From: Crotophaga sulcirostris
Taxonomy: Eukaryota > Chordata > Aves > Cuculiformes > Crotophagidae
Reading direction: 5' to 3'
Assembly: GCA_013397455.1 (NCBI GenBank)
Contig: VYZB01000036.1
Location: forward strand, 469,366-533,365
Length of the DNA stretch: 64,000 nt
The notes beneath the pieces are model-generated. The model saw nothing but the letters and a program-made list of their open reading frames with translations, did no database searches and was not told where the DNA came from. Of this stretch, positions 23,634-37,000 are shown piece after piece (position 1 is the stretch's first letter; each line of letters begins with the position of its first letter). The position numbers were made by a program, and so were the translations under genes.

Positions 23634-25441
23634 AGGACAAAGATGGGATAATGAAAAAACTAGAGGAGGATAGGAACAAGAAAGGAGGTGTTCAAACAGG
23701 TTTGGAGTTGTTCCCTTCAAAATATCTTACATTTTGGACATTGAAAGAGCAGGAAAGAACTGGGACTTTGTCTGATAGCCATGGGTCCTGGGTAGCCTCT
23801 TCACTGTGGTAAAGAAACTTCAAAAGAGCATTTTGTCCCCCCCCATGCAGGGCCAGCTGGCCAACAGGGACTGTGAAAGATGATTGAATGTTTGTGGTTT
23901 TAGGCATTTTGCTGCCTGACACATCTCATCCTTTACTCACCTAAATTCATGTTTCTGCAGTCGCTTCAGGGCATTCACAGAAGGCTGCTTCCACTTTGAA
24001 GATGGAAATGTTATGTGTGTCAAACATCCCTGTATCATTTACACGCAAATTTATATTGTATCAGTCATTTACATTACAGCAATCAAAAGGATAAAGTCAG
24101 AATTCAGCAAAAGGTCAAAAGTCAATATTTTTTGCCTGAGAATAATGTGCCACTGGAAAATATTTGACAAACTCCAAGCTGAGGCAGAACAACGGATAGT
24201 TATTACACGTCCTTTCCTCAGATATTGGACATGGAGCTTTCAAAGCTACAATGAAGTTGTTACACACTGCCTTCCTGTGGCTCCTGAGAATATTTTCACA
24301 ACAAGATTCACCATAAAAATGCATTTCTGTAGAGCAGTTGTTCATGTGACCCATTTACAAAGTAATCCTTACCCTCAGATCATGGTGATTTAACAGGTCT
24401 ATTCCATTAAATTATTTACATTCTAAATCTTCAGGTAACTCTAGAGCCTGGACCTACTCATAACACAGTCAATAAAAAAAAAGTATTTTAATTTTTATGG
24501 CATGGGATCAGATCCTAAGGCAAGGCATTTTATTAGCTTTTTTTTTAGAACTGGTAATAAACACCATAAATAAACGTATTTACTTGACTTCCTCAGTCAA
24601 TTTACATTTATTCTCTTTTCATTGTTCCTTTCTATGAGCAACCTATATTTTTTACCATTTGGTTGTCTTTTTTGACCTCCTATCCTATTTCTGAACTGCT
24701 CCTTCATTCTCCCACACAAGGCCAAGTTCACTTCCTTTCTCTTCTTTATTAAGAAAATTTGTGGTATAAGAGTGTGCTGATTCTTTTTAACCTATATTTC
24801 TATTCTTCAGTTTTTTAGTTTTACCTTGCATGAGCAAACTCAGTTATTCACAAATAAAAGCAAGAAAACATTGCTTTGTGCTTGATTTTCCCTTGGAGAC
24901 AAGAAGAGCCATTGAATAAGTAAATTGTATTAGCTCAAACCAGAGTACATTTTCTGATCTAGTAGTAGCTCTCAGGGAAATAGTTGTAGTAAACTGCCCA
25001 GGTTTCACAGGCCAGTGGGCATAGGGTAAACTTAGTGGTAGCAGTCAGAGGAGGAAAAATCTTTCTCCCTCAAGGAAAGAAAGATTGTCGGATAAAAATA
25101 ATACAAAGTATTTTTTTCTCAGTGTTGTATTTTCAGAGTTATATCTAGGAAAAGAAATGCTAAAGGAGAATAAGAAATATCTGTGGCCAGTCTAACTAGG
25201 GGCTTCATCTAACTAGGGGAAAAACATCAGATTTTATGTAATGATGTGACAACATGAAGCAGTAGTCCTGCATTTGCAATATTGCACTCTGATCTGAGCA
25301 GGACCCTAACCAAAAATATGGTAAACTTAATAAGCAATTTAGGGAAAAAGAACATGAACAAACATTGAAGAGACCACCACATACATAAAAATGTTAAAAT
25401 CACTGATTACACAATATTTGTGGTAAAAAAGGACAAAATCA
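23634..25441. other. Intergenic, no gene seen
   Basis: AT-rich sequence. A 12-base phrase ctaactagggg occurs twice at 25193-25220. A 126-codon frame at 24013-24393 and smaller ones have no support. Confidence 0.55.
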
Positions 25442-26778
25442 CATTATCACAGTATCACAAGGTCGGAAAGGACCTCTGAGATCATCAAGTCCAACCTATA
25501 AGCCAACACTAACACCAACCCATCATCTAAACCATGGCACTCAGTGCCTCATCCAGTCTTCTCTTAAACACCTCCAGGGTCGACGACTATACCACCTCCC
25601 TGGGCAGCGCATTCCGATGGCCAATCACCCTTTCAGGGAAGAACTTTTTCCTAACATCAAGTCTAAACTTTCCCTGATGAAGCTTAAGTNNNNNNNNNNN
25701 NNNNNNNNNNNNNNNNNNNNNNNNNNNNNNNNNNNNNNNNNNNNNNNNNNNNNNNNNNNNNNNNNNNNNNNNNNNNNNNNNNNNNNNNNNNNNNNNNNNN
25801 NNNNNNNNNNNNNNNNNNNNNNNNNNNNNNNNNNNNNNNNNNNNNNNNNNNNNNNNNNNNNNNNNNNNNNNNNNNNNNNNNNNNNNNNNNNNNNNNNNNN
25901 NNNNNNNNNNNNNNNNNNNNNNNNNNNNNNNNNNNNNNNNNNNNNNNNNNNNNNNNNNNNNNNNNNNNNNNNNNNNNNNNNNNNNNNNNNNNNNNNNNNN
26001 NNNNNNNNNNNNNNNNNNNNNNNNNNNNNNNNNNNNNNNNNNNNNNNNNNNNNNNNNNNNNNNNNNNNNNNNNNNNNNNNNNNNNNNNNNNNNNNNNNNN
26101 NNNNNNNNNNNNNNNNNNNNNNNNNNNNNNNNNNNNNNNNNNNNNNNNNNNNNNNNNNNNNNNNNNNNNNNNNNNNNNNNNNNNNNNNNNNNNNNNNNNN
26201 NNNNNNNNNNNNNNNNNNNNNNNNNNNNNNNNNNNNNNNNNNNNNNNNNNNNNNNNNNNNNNNNNNNNNNNNNNNNNNNNNNNNNNNNNNNNNNNNNNNN
26301 NNNNNNNNNNNNNNNNNNNNNNNNNNNNNNNNNNNNNNNNNNNNNNNNNNNNNNNNNNNNNNNNNNNNNNNNNNNNNNNNNNNNNNNNNNNNNNNNNNNN
26401 NNNNNNNNNNNNNNNNNNNNNNNNNNNNNNNNNNNNNNNNNNNNNNNNNNNNNNNNNNNNNNNNNNNNNNNNNNNNNNNNNNNNNNNNNNNNNNNNNNNN
26501 NNNNNNNNNNNNNNNNNNNNNNNNNNNNNNNNNNNNNCCCTGCTGAAGTCTAGGTACACCATATCCACAGCCTTCCTCTCATCCACCAGGCGAGTCACAC
26601 GGTCATAAAAGGAGATCAGGTTGGTCAGGCAGGACCTACACCTCCTAAATCCATGCTGGTTGGGCCTGATCTCTTGGTCGTTCTGCAGGTGTCGCATGAT
26701 TGCACCCAGTATTATCCGCTCCATAGTTTTACCTGGGACCGAGGTCAGGCTGACAGGTCTGTAATTACCTGGATCATC
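25442..26778 (-). mobile_element. CR1 LINE, 5'-truncated, interrupted by an assembly gap
   Basis: The minus-strand element has its 3' octamer tail at about 25442 (tatcacagtatcacaaggtcgg) and a type A 3' UTR. It then enters the N run, and reverse-transcriptase sequence reappears at 26538. The open minus-strand frame from 26724 reads [20 protein letters not shown] and then VYLDFSR, which is the CR1 RT core up to catalytic motif A. The copy is truncated at about 26778 (ggatcatc, after which similarity stops). The RT frame is open as far as it can be read, so this may be one of the younger copies. Confidence 0.88.
25690..26537. other. Assembly gap, 848 N
   Basis: A run of 848 unknown bases lies entirely inside the CR1 copy. 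Frames reported across it in either direction are artefacts of unknown codons. Confidence 0.99.
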
Positions 26779-29700
26779 AGCTAAAATCTTAGGCTATAAT
26801 AGAAACTAATGCAGTTACAAGGAAATGGAGGAACTATCTTGTGTGATGTCAAAATTTATAAACAAAAACAATGGGTTAAACCTAGGAAAGGAGGGGAAGT
26901 CTGGTGAATATGAGGGTACAATGGAAGTTATAAGATTATTTTGTTCTTTGGAAAGTATTTGAAAAGAATATGCAAATTGTTACAGAACAGACCAGGTGGC
27001 CTATTAAACTTTATCTCACTTGTAAGATTCTGACAGCTGTATTCGAGGAATGAAATGTCATTAACCTCAATATCATTGATACTTTCAGCAAAAAAGTTAA
27101 ACCTGCACCTTGTTCCTGTATAAGAAAAACAGAGAATATTTTATTTAAGACGCAAATTATCATCGTCTGAATTATTTTGGGTGATAACTAAAAGAACTGA
27201 AGCATTTTAAGCCATCACAACTCATTCTTCAATTTTCTAATCCCTGCAGTACAACGCAGAGACATTCACTTGCAACTGTAGTGCTTTTATCTGTAAAAAG
27301 ATGCCAGGTTGTTTTGTATCATCCATCTGAATTCTTCCATCCTCCTTTTGTAGAACTGATGGGGAGAACTATGCTCATTGTCAAACACAATTCTGTGTGC
27401 TGGGCCAAAGTTAATTACATAGGACTTTGACTAGTTTAGACCTGCTTAGGGTCTAGCATGTGACAATGTTCTCTATGTTGGGAAATGAACGACCAGCACC
27501 GCCCTACTAATGTGTGATGTAACCATTAACTCAAGGGCAGTTACAAAGAAAACCATAAAGGAAGTAAAATCAGTAGAGCATAGACACTGTTTGCTAAGCG
27601 CCAGCTGTTAATCCAGGGCAATGAGTTAATTTTTAAAGGAAGAATTTGCCATAAGAGAGTTGTGTGTGCTCCCAAAGGTCCCAGACGGATTGCTTCTTGC
27701 TGGGATATGGATCGCACTCTGGGAGCAATGACAAGGATAGTGCAAACCATTTTTCTTCCTGAGCTTGTCTGTTGTCATTACCTATTTTGCTACATTTTAT
27801 GACTCTTGCTTCCAGATGGCAATTTATAGCCTAGCTGAATAAAAAAAAAAAGGTAATTTTTTCTCCCTGTTTTGCAGGTATATACTTTCATAGAGATATA
27901 TAACATATATCACAGTAAATTTATATTGTGTTTTCGAGTGCTACTGAAAAGGCATGGGCAGTGCACTAGGGTCATTTTTTTCCAGGTACACTTTTACCTA
28001 TTATTTCTCTACCTCAGAGAAGGGACTGAAGAAATGCTGGCTCCTTTCTTCCCCTTCCTGCTTTATGACTGGCTGATACAACACACATTCATTCACATGT
28101 CAAATGGAAGGGCAGCCACCCCATGTAGAACAGGATGGTGTCTGTTACTGGGTTTCTATGGGGCAGTTCCTTTACTTTCGTTTGCTTTAGCATCTGTTTT
28201 TGAAAGTAAATTAATTTAAGAGGGTGGTTCTTTGCCTGCAAAGTATTTTAGGACAATATTTGTCTAATCAATCTGTAACAATAACTAATTCTGAGCCTTT
28301 TCTTTATGTTATAGGGAGATGAACCAGTGCTTGGCAATGGCACTCCTGAAGCACTCAGGATTTGTTAACATTCAGGATTTTCTAAAACTAGATTTCTAGC
28401 CCCACTACTGTAACTCATAAAGCCAAAAGGTTTGAATGTCTGTGTGCTTGTGTGTATGAACTCCTTAAGCTACTGGTTTCTGCATTCATTTCCTTTGAGT
28501 CCTCATTATTGAATCTGCTCCAGTTGCTGCTCGGACCCTGTTGATGACTGTGCTGATGTCCCCTATTTGTTCTTTATAAAAATAACTCTTCCAGTGTATT
28601 ACTGCAGCAATTTGACAATTATTGCTTATATAGTGGGCATCTTTAGAGCTAACTTTGTACAGGCAATGCTTTGATCAAACTGTCTAATGCTGTATGCTCT
28701 TTGGAAAAGTTACCAATATCCATGTTTTCATTTTACTTTTTTTTCTTTTTCCTTTTAAGTAAGTAAATATTAGAGTTTATCTTTATACAATTTCATTGAA
28801 AATTAGGCTAAACATCAAGTATTCAGTTATGCAGTATCTCAGAGAAAATGTAGATGAGCCTCTAAAACAGGCAATTCCTGCCCCAGTGGGTCCCTAGCAT
28901 GGCTTCAGACTGTGTGCTGGCTCACAAACTGAGTAATTTTGTATGATGATATTCACATTGTCCTTTATCACATCCTGAGTAGTGCAATATAGTGCAGAAA
29001 GTGCTTCTATTTCTTAGGGAGAGAAACTACTTTTCATTTTCTGTGTGAATAACTGACTACATAGTTTTGAATTAATCTACATACCTTACTTTTCATATAC
29101 TAATTAGAGGCCTGCCCTTGTTAGGTACCATCCACAGGCAATGGAGAAAGACAAGCATTTCTGCAGGGTGATTCCTCTCCTTCATCCACCATTCAGGATT
29201 TGAGATGAACTTGAGAGGTTCGTGCAGAGCGAGACTATGACAACTGCATTCCTAAAGTAGGCAACTCAGCTCAATGTCTGAAGTTACCTGTGTAAACTGT
29301 ATTGTGGCATTCAGTTCTTGCAGCTTTAACCATTTATATGTTAGGTCTGTGGGTCTAGCTATGTATCCATGATTTACTCAGTCATTAGAGGGAGAAGGGA
29401 TCGCCTGGCAAGGGTAAATCTAAAAAATTGATGTTCTACATAGAAGGAATGAATCATACTCTAGAGGTTTCTGTCCTTTTCTGTCAATGATAAAGAGTGT
29501 CTGGACTAAATACCTTGGAGCACATATCTAACTTTCAGGTGGATGAGAGAAAACCTATCCTAAAGTTATAAAGTATCAATTTGGCAGCTCAATAGGCTAT
29601 AGTAATCTTTTAGCTTATCCAGTAAGAAACAACAGGCAGCAGGAGGCAAACTTCCCTGTAAGGTTCTGTGAATATCATTAAAGCTTCTTAGGCTCTGATT

Positions 29701-31016
29701 TGCCTGAGGAGTGGGAAAACAGCTCAGTCTTCATTGCCATTGACTCAATTACTTTCAGTTGTACTGCAAATTTTATGACAGAGCTGAAAAGTCACTATAA
29801 TAATTTTACATGAGGCAGCAGGTAGCTACAATACTTACTGGGCAGACTGGAACTGAACTTTCAACATAGTTATGATGCCATGATAGAGGAAAAAAGCAGA
29901 TTTAACTGTAGGTGCTCAGAATCCATTAAGAGAAGGGATGGAGAAAGGATCCAAATTGTTTAGATATGGGATAAAGATCACAGGTTTCAGGAAGACATTA
30001 ATGTTCTTCAGTCTCGATCATCTATTTTTTATAACAATGTCTGCAATGACTTTTTAGTGGGTTTTTTATATCTTATGTTTGTAGAGTTTAAATTCCTTTA
30101 AAAGTCCTAATAATTCTGTGATCATATTGCATGCAAGAGTAAACAACTGACTACTACATTGAAAAATTCCTTGCAAGGCTCCACAGACCTGCCTTGGACA
30201 AGTTGCGTAGTACTGGCTTATGTATTCTTGGATAAATTCTGCAGTGCAGAAGCAAGGTGAAGTGCTAGTTTAAAGTTTAACCCATTCTAGTGTTACTGGC
30301 TGCAGTGTGCAGAAATTCAAAGATCGGTTTGCTCAAGAAGGAAATAAATGGAAAAAATTATGTGCCTATATTTTTAAACATTAATTCTGTGTGGTGCAAT
30401 GTCTAAGTAGCTATCTTGAGGTAAAATCTGCACAATAGTTTGCAATGAATTTGTGAGCAGCCTTTAAAGGCTTTATCTAGCAAACAATCCTGCAATGTGT
30501 CTAATCTCCTGAATTATAATGTTGTCTGACATATCTGCAACCAAACGGTATTACGTATCAACCACAGTAAAGGGTCCTCTGGAAATGATCTGATTATCTC
30601 TTGCTTTCCAAAGTTAGGGTTAATTATACCTACAACATCCTTGAGAGATTTCCCAACTCTCCTAGATTAAATATATTCTACTGATTTTCTGCTCTTACTG
30701 CCACAAAGTTTTGTAATATTTGATTCAAGTCTTTGTTAATGTGATTGAGATTCATTAGTCCTTGTCTAACCCCTAGTGGATGTGGAGAAAGTTAGCATTC
30801 CTTCATCCTTTTTTAATCCTTTCCCTTTTCATGCCTATTAGAACAATTAACATGTTTTCCTAATACTCTCCTCTAAAAACTAAAGAAGTGTCCTTCATCA
30901 CTTCGATCTTACCATGCTATTTGTCCTGGAATTCTATTGATTTCCATGCTCTGCTGCATCTTTGCTATTGTACTCAGTTGATATCCTCTACCTAAGTATA
31001 CATTTTTGCATATATT
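26779..31016. other. Intergenic, no gene seen
   Basis: AT-rich, apparently unique sequence. The 115-codon frame at 27872-28219 follows an acceptor-like pyrimidine tract (tttttctccctgttttgcag) but shows no family and no matching donor context. Confidence 0.55.
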
Positions 31017-31040
31017 GAAAAAGTTGAATTCAACTTTTTC
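31017..31040. repeat. 24-bp perfect palindrome
   Basis: Twelve bases (gaaaaagttgaa) are followed directly by their exact reverse complement (ttcaactttttc), centred on GAATTC, with no spacer. It lies about 90 bases left of the CR1 insertion at 31128. Function unknown. Confidence 0.85.
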
Positions 31041-31127
31041 CTGATCATTCATTCTATTTGAGAATTATTATTTTTAAAATGTTTTTTAAAAAACAGTAGC
31101 ACAACTAAAGTGCATTTACACTACTGC

Positions 31128-34099
31128 AGACAGCATGGGCAAAAAATAGGGGGAGCTTGAAGCCATTGCAAGGCAAGAAAACTACGATGTAATTGCCATC
31201 ACGGAAACGTCGTGGGATGATTCACAGAACTGGAATGCTGCCATGGGTGGCTATAAACTCTTCAGGCGGAATAGACTTGGAAGGAGAGGCAGTGGGGTAG
31301 CTCTCTATGTTAGAGAATGCTTTGATTGCATGGAGATCAATAATGGTAATGATAGGGTTGAGTGCTTATGGGTAAAAATCCGTGGGATGCCCAATAAGGC
31401 AGATATAGTGATAGGAGTCTGCTATCGGCCGCCCAGCCAGGACAAAGAAACTGATGAGTACTTTTATATCCAACTGGGAGAGATCTCGCGATCCCTGGCC
31501 CTAGTCCCTGTGGGGGACTTCAGCCTTCCACATGGAAGTATTATACAGTAGAAAGAAAACAATATAGGAGGTTCATCGAGTGTATGGAAGCCAACTTCCT
31601 AACACAACTGGTGAGTGAACTGACTAGAGAAGCTGCCCCTCTGGAACTGCTGTTTGTGAACAGAGAAAGCCTTGTGGGAGATGCGACTGTTGGAGGACGC
31701 CTGGGGCACAGTGATCACAAAATGACAGAATTCTCAGTTCTAGGAGGAGTAAGGAGGGGGGTCAGCAGAACTGTCACCTTGGACTTCCGGAGGTCAAACT
31801 TCAAACTGCTTAGAAGGCTGCTTGATAAAGTTCAATGGGAGGCAGTTCTGGATGACAAAGGAGTCCAAGAGGACTGGAGGCTCCTCAAGAAGGAAATTCT
31901 GGTGGCACAAGAGCAGGCCATCCCCATGTGCTGTAGAACGAGTCAGCGAGGAAGAAAACCAGTTTGGTTTAGTAGAGAGCTTTGTACTGATCTCAGGAAA
32001 AAGAGGAAAGTATACGAGCTTTGGGAGAGAGGACAGGCATCCCAGGAGGACTACAAGGATAAGGTGAGATCATGTAGGGAGAAAATTAGAAGGGCTAAAG
32101 CCAACTAGAACTCCAACTAGCCATCTTGGTGAAAGACAATAAAAAATGATTCTTCAAGTACATTAGCAACAACGGGAAGACCAAGGAGAATCTCCCTCCT
32201 TTACAGGATACAGGGGAAACAATAGTGACGAAGGATGAGGATAAGGCTGAGGTACTTAATGACTTCTTTGCCTCAGTCTTTAATAGTAAGGTAGGACGTT
32301 TCACAGTTTCACAGTTTCACAGTATAACCAGGTTGGAAGAGACCTCCAAGATCATCAAGTCCAACCTATAAGCCAACCTATAAGCCAACACCAACACCAC
32401 CTCATCATCTAAACCATGGCACTCAGTGCCTCATCCAATCTTCCCTTAAACACTTCAAGGGTCGGCGACTCCACCACCACCCTGGGCAGCGCATTCTCTG
32501 GATACTCAGCCTCCTGAGCCACTAGATGATGAGGGTGAAGCTCCAGTGATCCAAGTGGATTTGGTTAGAGGCCTCCTCAGCCAATTAGATGCACACAAGT
32601 CTATGGGGCCAGATGGGATCCACCCAAGGGTATTAAGGGAGCTGGCAGAGGTCCTCACCAAAGCCCTTTCCCTCATCTACCAGCAATCCTGTCTGACTGG
32701 GGAACTGCCACTTGACTGGAGGTTGGCAAGTGTTACACCCATTTACAGGACGGGTAAGAGAGAGGATCCAGGGAACTACAGACCTGTCAGTCTGACTTTG
32801 GTATTGGGGAAGGTCATGGAGCCGATCAACTTTACTGTTATCATACAGCACATGCAGGACAATCAGGTGATCAAGCCCAGGCAACATGGGTTTATCAAAA
32901 GCAGATCCTGCCAGACCAACCTGATCTCCTTCTATGACAGGGTTACCCAGTTAATGGGCAAAGGAAAGGCTATGGATGTGGTGTACTTGGACATTGGTAA
33001 AGGCTTTGACACCATTTCTAACAATATTCTGCCTGAGAAACTGGCTGCCACTGGCCTGGACAGGCACACCCTCTGCTGGGTGAAAAACTGGCTGGATGGC
33101 CGGGTCCAAAGAGTGGTGGAAAATGCAGTTAAGACCAGTTGGAGGCCAGTCATGAGTGGCGTTCCCCAGGGTTCAGTGCTGGGTCCAGTCCTGTTCAATA
33201 TCTTTATCAACAATCTGGATGAGGGGATTGAGTGCACCCTTAGCAAGTTTGCAGATGACACTAAGCTGGATGGTGGTGTTGACCTACTTGAAGGAAGGGA
33301 GGCTCTGCAGAGAGATCTGGACAGGCTGGATCAATGGGCTGAAACCAGTGGGTTGAGGTTCAACAAGACCAAGTGTTGAGCCCTGCACTTGGGACACTAC
33401 AACGCCAGGCAGCGTTACAGGCCTGGGAGAGAATGGCTGGAGAGCTGCCTGTCAGAGAAGGACCTGGGGGTGTTGGCTGACAGCCGGCTGAATATGAGCC
33501 AGCAGGGTGCCCAGGTGGCCAAGAAGGCCAATGGCATCTTGGCCTGTATCAGAAACAGCGTGGCCAGCAGGAGCAGGGCAGTGATTGTGCCCCTGTGCTC
33601 AACACTGGTGAGGCTGCACCTCGAGTGCTGTGTGCAGGTCTGGGCCCCTCACTATAGGAAGAACACTGAGGTGCTGGAGTGTGTCCAGAGAAGGGCAGTG
33701 AAGCTGGTGAAGGGGCTGGAGAACAAGTCTCATGAGGAGCAGCTGAGGTAACTGGGACTGTTTAGCCTGGAGAAAAGGAGGCTGAGGGGAGACCTCATCA
33801 CTGCCTACAGCTGCCTGAAAGGAGGTTGTAGTGAGGTGACACATGATGGGACGAGGGGAAATGGCAGCAAGTTGCGCCAGGGGAGGTTCAGACTTGACAT
33901 CAGGAAAAATTTCTTTGCTGAAAGGGTTGTCAGGCACTGGCAGTGGCTGTCCAGGGAGGTGGGTGAGTCACCATCCCTGGAGGTGTTTAAAAGATGGGTA
34001 GATGAGTTCCTCAGGGACATATTTTAGTAATTAGACAGGTACGGTTGGACTCAATGATCCCAATGGTCTTTTCAAACTGGATGATTCTATGATCTATGA
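31128..34099 (+). mobile_element. CR1 LINE, near-complete ORF2, inactivated (type B tail)
   Basis: The copy begins at the start of ORF2 (cagcatgggcaaaaaat), so ORF1 and the 5' UTR are missing. The endonuclease part follows (VIGVCYRPPSQDKETDE near 31410-31460), with frames broken between 31243-31551, 31584-32108 and 32546 onward. The reverse-transcriptase domain is open from 32546 to 33379: an altered motif A ([11 protein letters not shown], about 32981-33010), [14 protein letters not shown] near 33160, and the FADD catalytic box at 33248-33259. In-frame stops lie at 33377-33379 and 33749-33751. The 3' UTR ends in ggttggactcaatgatccc and gattctatgatctatga. About 198 bases at 32299-32496 are a second CR1 inserted backwards. 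It encodes the endonuclease/RT of a non-LTR retrotransposon but cannot produce an intact protein. Confidence 0.92.
32299..32496 (-). mobile_element. CR1 3'-end fragment nested inside another CR1
   Basis: A reverse-oriented CR1 3' end begins with a ttcacag tandem tail, then ccaggttggaagagacctc, and reaches the end of ORF2 (ctgggcagcgcattc). It interrupts the host CR1 exactly between its taatagtaagg and tctggatactcagcc segments. A ten-base phrase, acctataagcc, is duplicated within it. It carries the type A tail, whereas the host carries type B. Confidence 0.88.
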
Positions 34100-37000
34100 A
34101 ATCCTAGGCCAGTACCTCTGGCAGACCTGTAGGCCGTCCATGTTGTAGAACATGCTAAGCAAAAAATAAACACTTGTTTGAAAGTATAGGTAAGCTTCTT
34201 CTGGAACTTTGAAGAGGTTGTGCATGCTGAGGTGCATACCAACACACATATATGAATATATTCCTCTCCACAATTCTACACGTAGTGTGCATGTGTACGA
34301 GTCACTCTAACTGGAGGCCTATTGCTACATGCTTCCAGCAAACAAGAGCTCCCAGCTGGGCAACAGAATATTCCTGTTTGGGTTTTTTTTTTACATCTTT
34401 CTGATATTAGTATATTTTCTTGATAATTTTTCTGTATTTTCTTGGCAACAAATTACTTCAGCATAATCTTTCTGCTCATATACTTGTATGGAAATACTTA
34501 TAAGCAAGAAGAAGCTGTTTAAGGCCAAAGGAAAGTTATAAATTAGTAATCCCTTAATTAAAATGAGTGGCATATTTTGGATTTGCAACAATTAGCCTGG
34601 CCTAAAGAAGCTGACACAGACAGAAACTACAGAAAGTAGCTCTGGACTAGTTTTCTGCTATGGATAGGTGCTGCAAGCTTTAGCATTAATCATGTAAACA
34701 CACTTCCTCCTGTGTGAAGCTGCAGCAGGTATTTAAGGCAGGATCAGAGCAAGATGTATATTAATAGACTATAAACCTATATCCAGCATCGGGTTATAGA
34801 TAATTATGTGTTATAAACCTGTTTGAAGTAGAAAATAAAAAGTGATCTGCTAAATATCGTAGCACAATGTTTGTGTATCCTGTGGAAACTGGAAGTAACT
34901 GACTTTGCAAATTGATTCTGAAAATGAATTATTACTGTCTTAATCTTTCCTTGAAAAATTAGTATGATGAAATCCCAGTTTAAGAAATAAAAAATTCTAA
35001 ATATTGTCTAATCCATTATTAAGTTCCTCTTTTATTTGGGAGTATGAGAATTCAGAAGAAATACAACAGGAGAGAAGACAGTCCTTAACTTTTTTGCATT
35101 GCTGATATAGTTCTCACTGGAATTCCTGCATTTGTAGGATTTCTCCAGCTTTCAAGATCTTTCCTCTTTTTCAGTAGAAGAGAAACATTTGTCCTAGATT
35201 ATTTGCTCCATTTGCTCAACATAGAAGCAAGAAAACATCAAAAAAAACCCACTATCTAAAACAGTCTTACTCTAAGCTTTTGACCTTTTCTACCTCTATC
35301 TTACTCTCATGTTCTGTTTGTTTCATAATGATCTGATTACAGGTGGTTTTGTTAGCAAGTTCAAATACCTGTAGTTGGGGTCTGAAAGACAGAACTGGAA
35401 CTAAATAATTCACTCTGCTTTACAACAGGCATTCCAGAAGTTCATATATCATGTTTATATAGACAGTTTCCATGTAGAGTCAAGCACAGAAAAAACTGTA
35501 ATGGCTCCCAAATGACGAGTTGAAGAGTATAAAACATACCCTCCAGAAATTCTATTTCTATATCGCAAAGAATTAAACTATTGAAAATCAAATGTAGTCT
35601 AGACATGAAATTCTCATAGAAATTGTCATTTCCCAAAGATATTCCTTCAGGGCCTAAAAACATTGGGCCATACCATGTTGGAATGTAGCATGATTTTTAT
35701 AACCTATAACAACATCATAAGACTATGGAAGATAAATAACCCATAAGCACTGACACTGCTGGCTAGAATCACCATTTCACTTACTTGCTATGGGTCTTCC
35801 TGAATTTGTTTTAGCACTAGTCTTTATGACTCCAAGTAGTTCTTTTTATGCCTTTAATATGTAGATTCCTAACCAGGGAAAACACTCACCTTTTCTATAC
35901 TGTTTTGCAATCCAAATGAACTGCTACCTCTGCAGCTTTCAGAAGTCATTTAAATTCATTTCACAAGCAGGTGAAGCAATTCAGAGGCAGTTAATGCAGA
36001 TTTTCTTTAAGGCCACATTCTGGCTGTGTGGAAATACTGGTATAGGAACTAGCTAGTAAGCAACTTCCTTCTCCAGTCCTTGTGAAAAATCCTGACTTTT
36101 TTGTTTTTAATTCAAATTCAGGTAGTCATCTCCACACAGAACAATTATAACCTACTTCAATTAGCACTTTTCTCAGCAGGTTTAGTAAATTGCACTCATT
36201 TTATTGAGGGCAACAGACAGCTAGATCTGTTTTTTAAAGCACTCTAATAAACTGGGATTCCTATTTATTGAAATAATTCATTTTTTTCAAAGTTATTTTA
36301 CAAGTGCCTAAAGACTTTTTCAAACTGGATTTAAAATTATTTGTATTATTGTTCTTAATATGAAAATTGTAAGGAAAATTCCCTGGGTCGGATTCTTTTA
36401 TCACTCTGGCAGAAAGAAATAAGAAAATATCCTCTAGTGAAGTTTGTGCGAGATAGACAGGCCATTTCTAGATACAGCTAGTTCGAATTATGTACTAATC
36501 TATTTCTGACTTCTGCAGAAGTGATATGCAAGCCAACACCAGGTAAATAAAACAAACAAACAAAAAAGAGGCCTGTGAAGCCCTTGAACTTCTTGTAAAC
36601 AAAGCAAAGATTGATCAGTACATTTTACTACTTGCATTTCAGAACTTCCTTCCAGTGTACACATAGTTACGAAAAAGCTGTAAAGAGTTTCTACTCAGCT
36701 TGACTTTACAAGAAGAGGGAGGACAAAGCAGACTCAGCAGGGAAATTGTGAATGCTCAGAAAACCCAGTTAATTTAACTGCAGCTGGTCTCAGAAGAAAA
36801 TCCTTGAGATCAAAGTCCAAATCAAGTTCAATACACACAAAGGTGAAGAAGAAACTTATCACTCAAAGACCCTGTAAAGTACTGCTGGATGGGAACTATT
36901 TGATGAAACTTTTTTTTGACAGAAGATGACAATCTGTTTGACCCTTCCCCTTCCCCCCCAAAAAAAACCCACTCAAAAAACCCAACCAAACCAGGATAGG

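Noticed and set aside
25617..26724. Frames of 309 and 346 codons on the two strands
   Set aside because: Most of each is the N gap. Only the ends are real: CR1 antisense on +, and 62 RT codons on the minus strand.
27872..28219. 115-codon frame after an acceptor-like tract
   Set aside because: No donor-bounded exon, no family match, and surrounding sequence is typical intergenic DNA.
31584..33751. Frames of 81-277 codons as host genes
   Set aside because: They are endonuclease and reverse-transcriptase pieces of one broken CR1, with minus-strand shadows.
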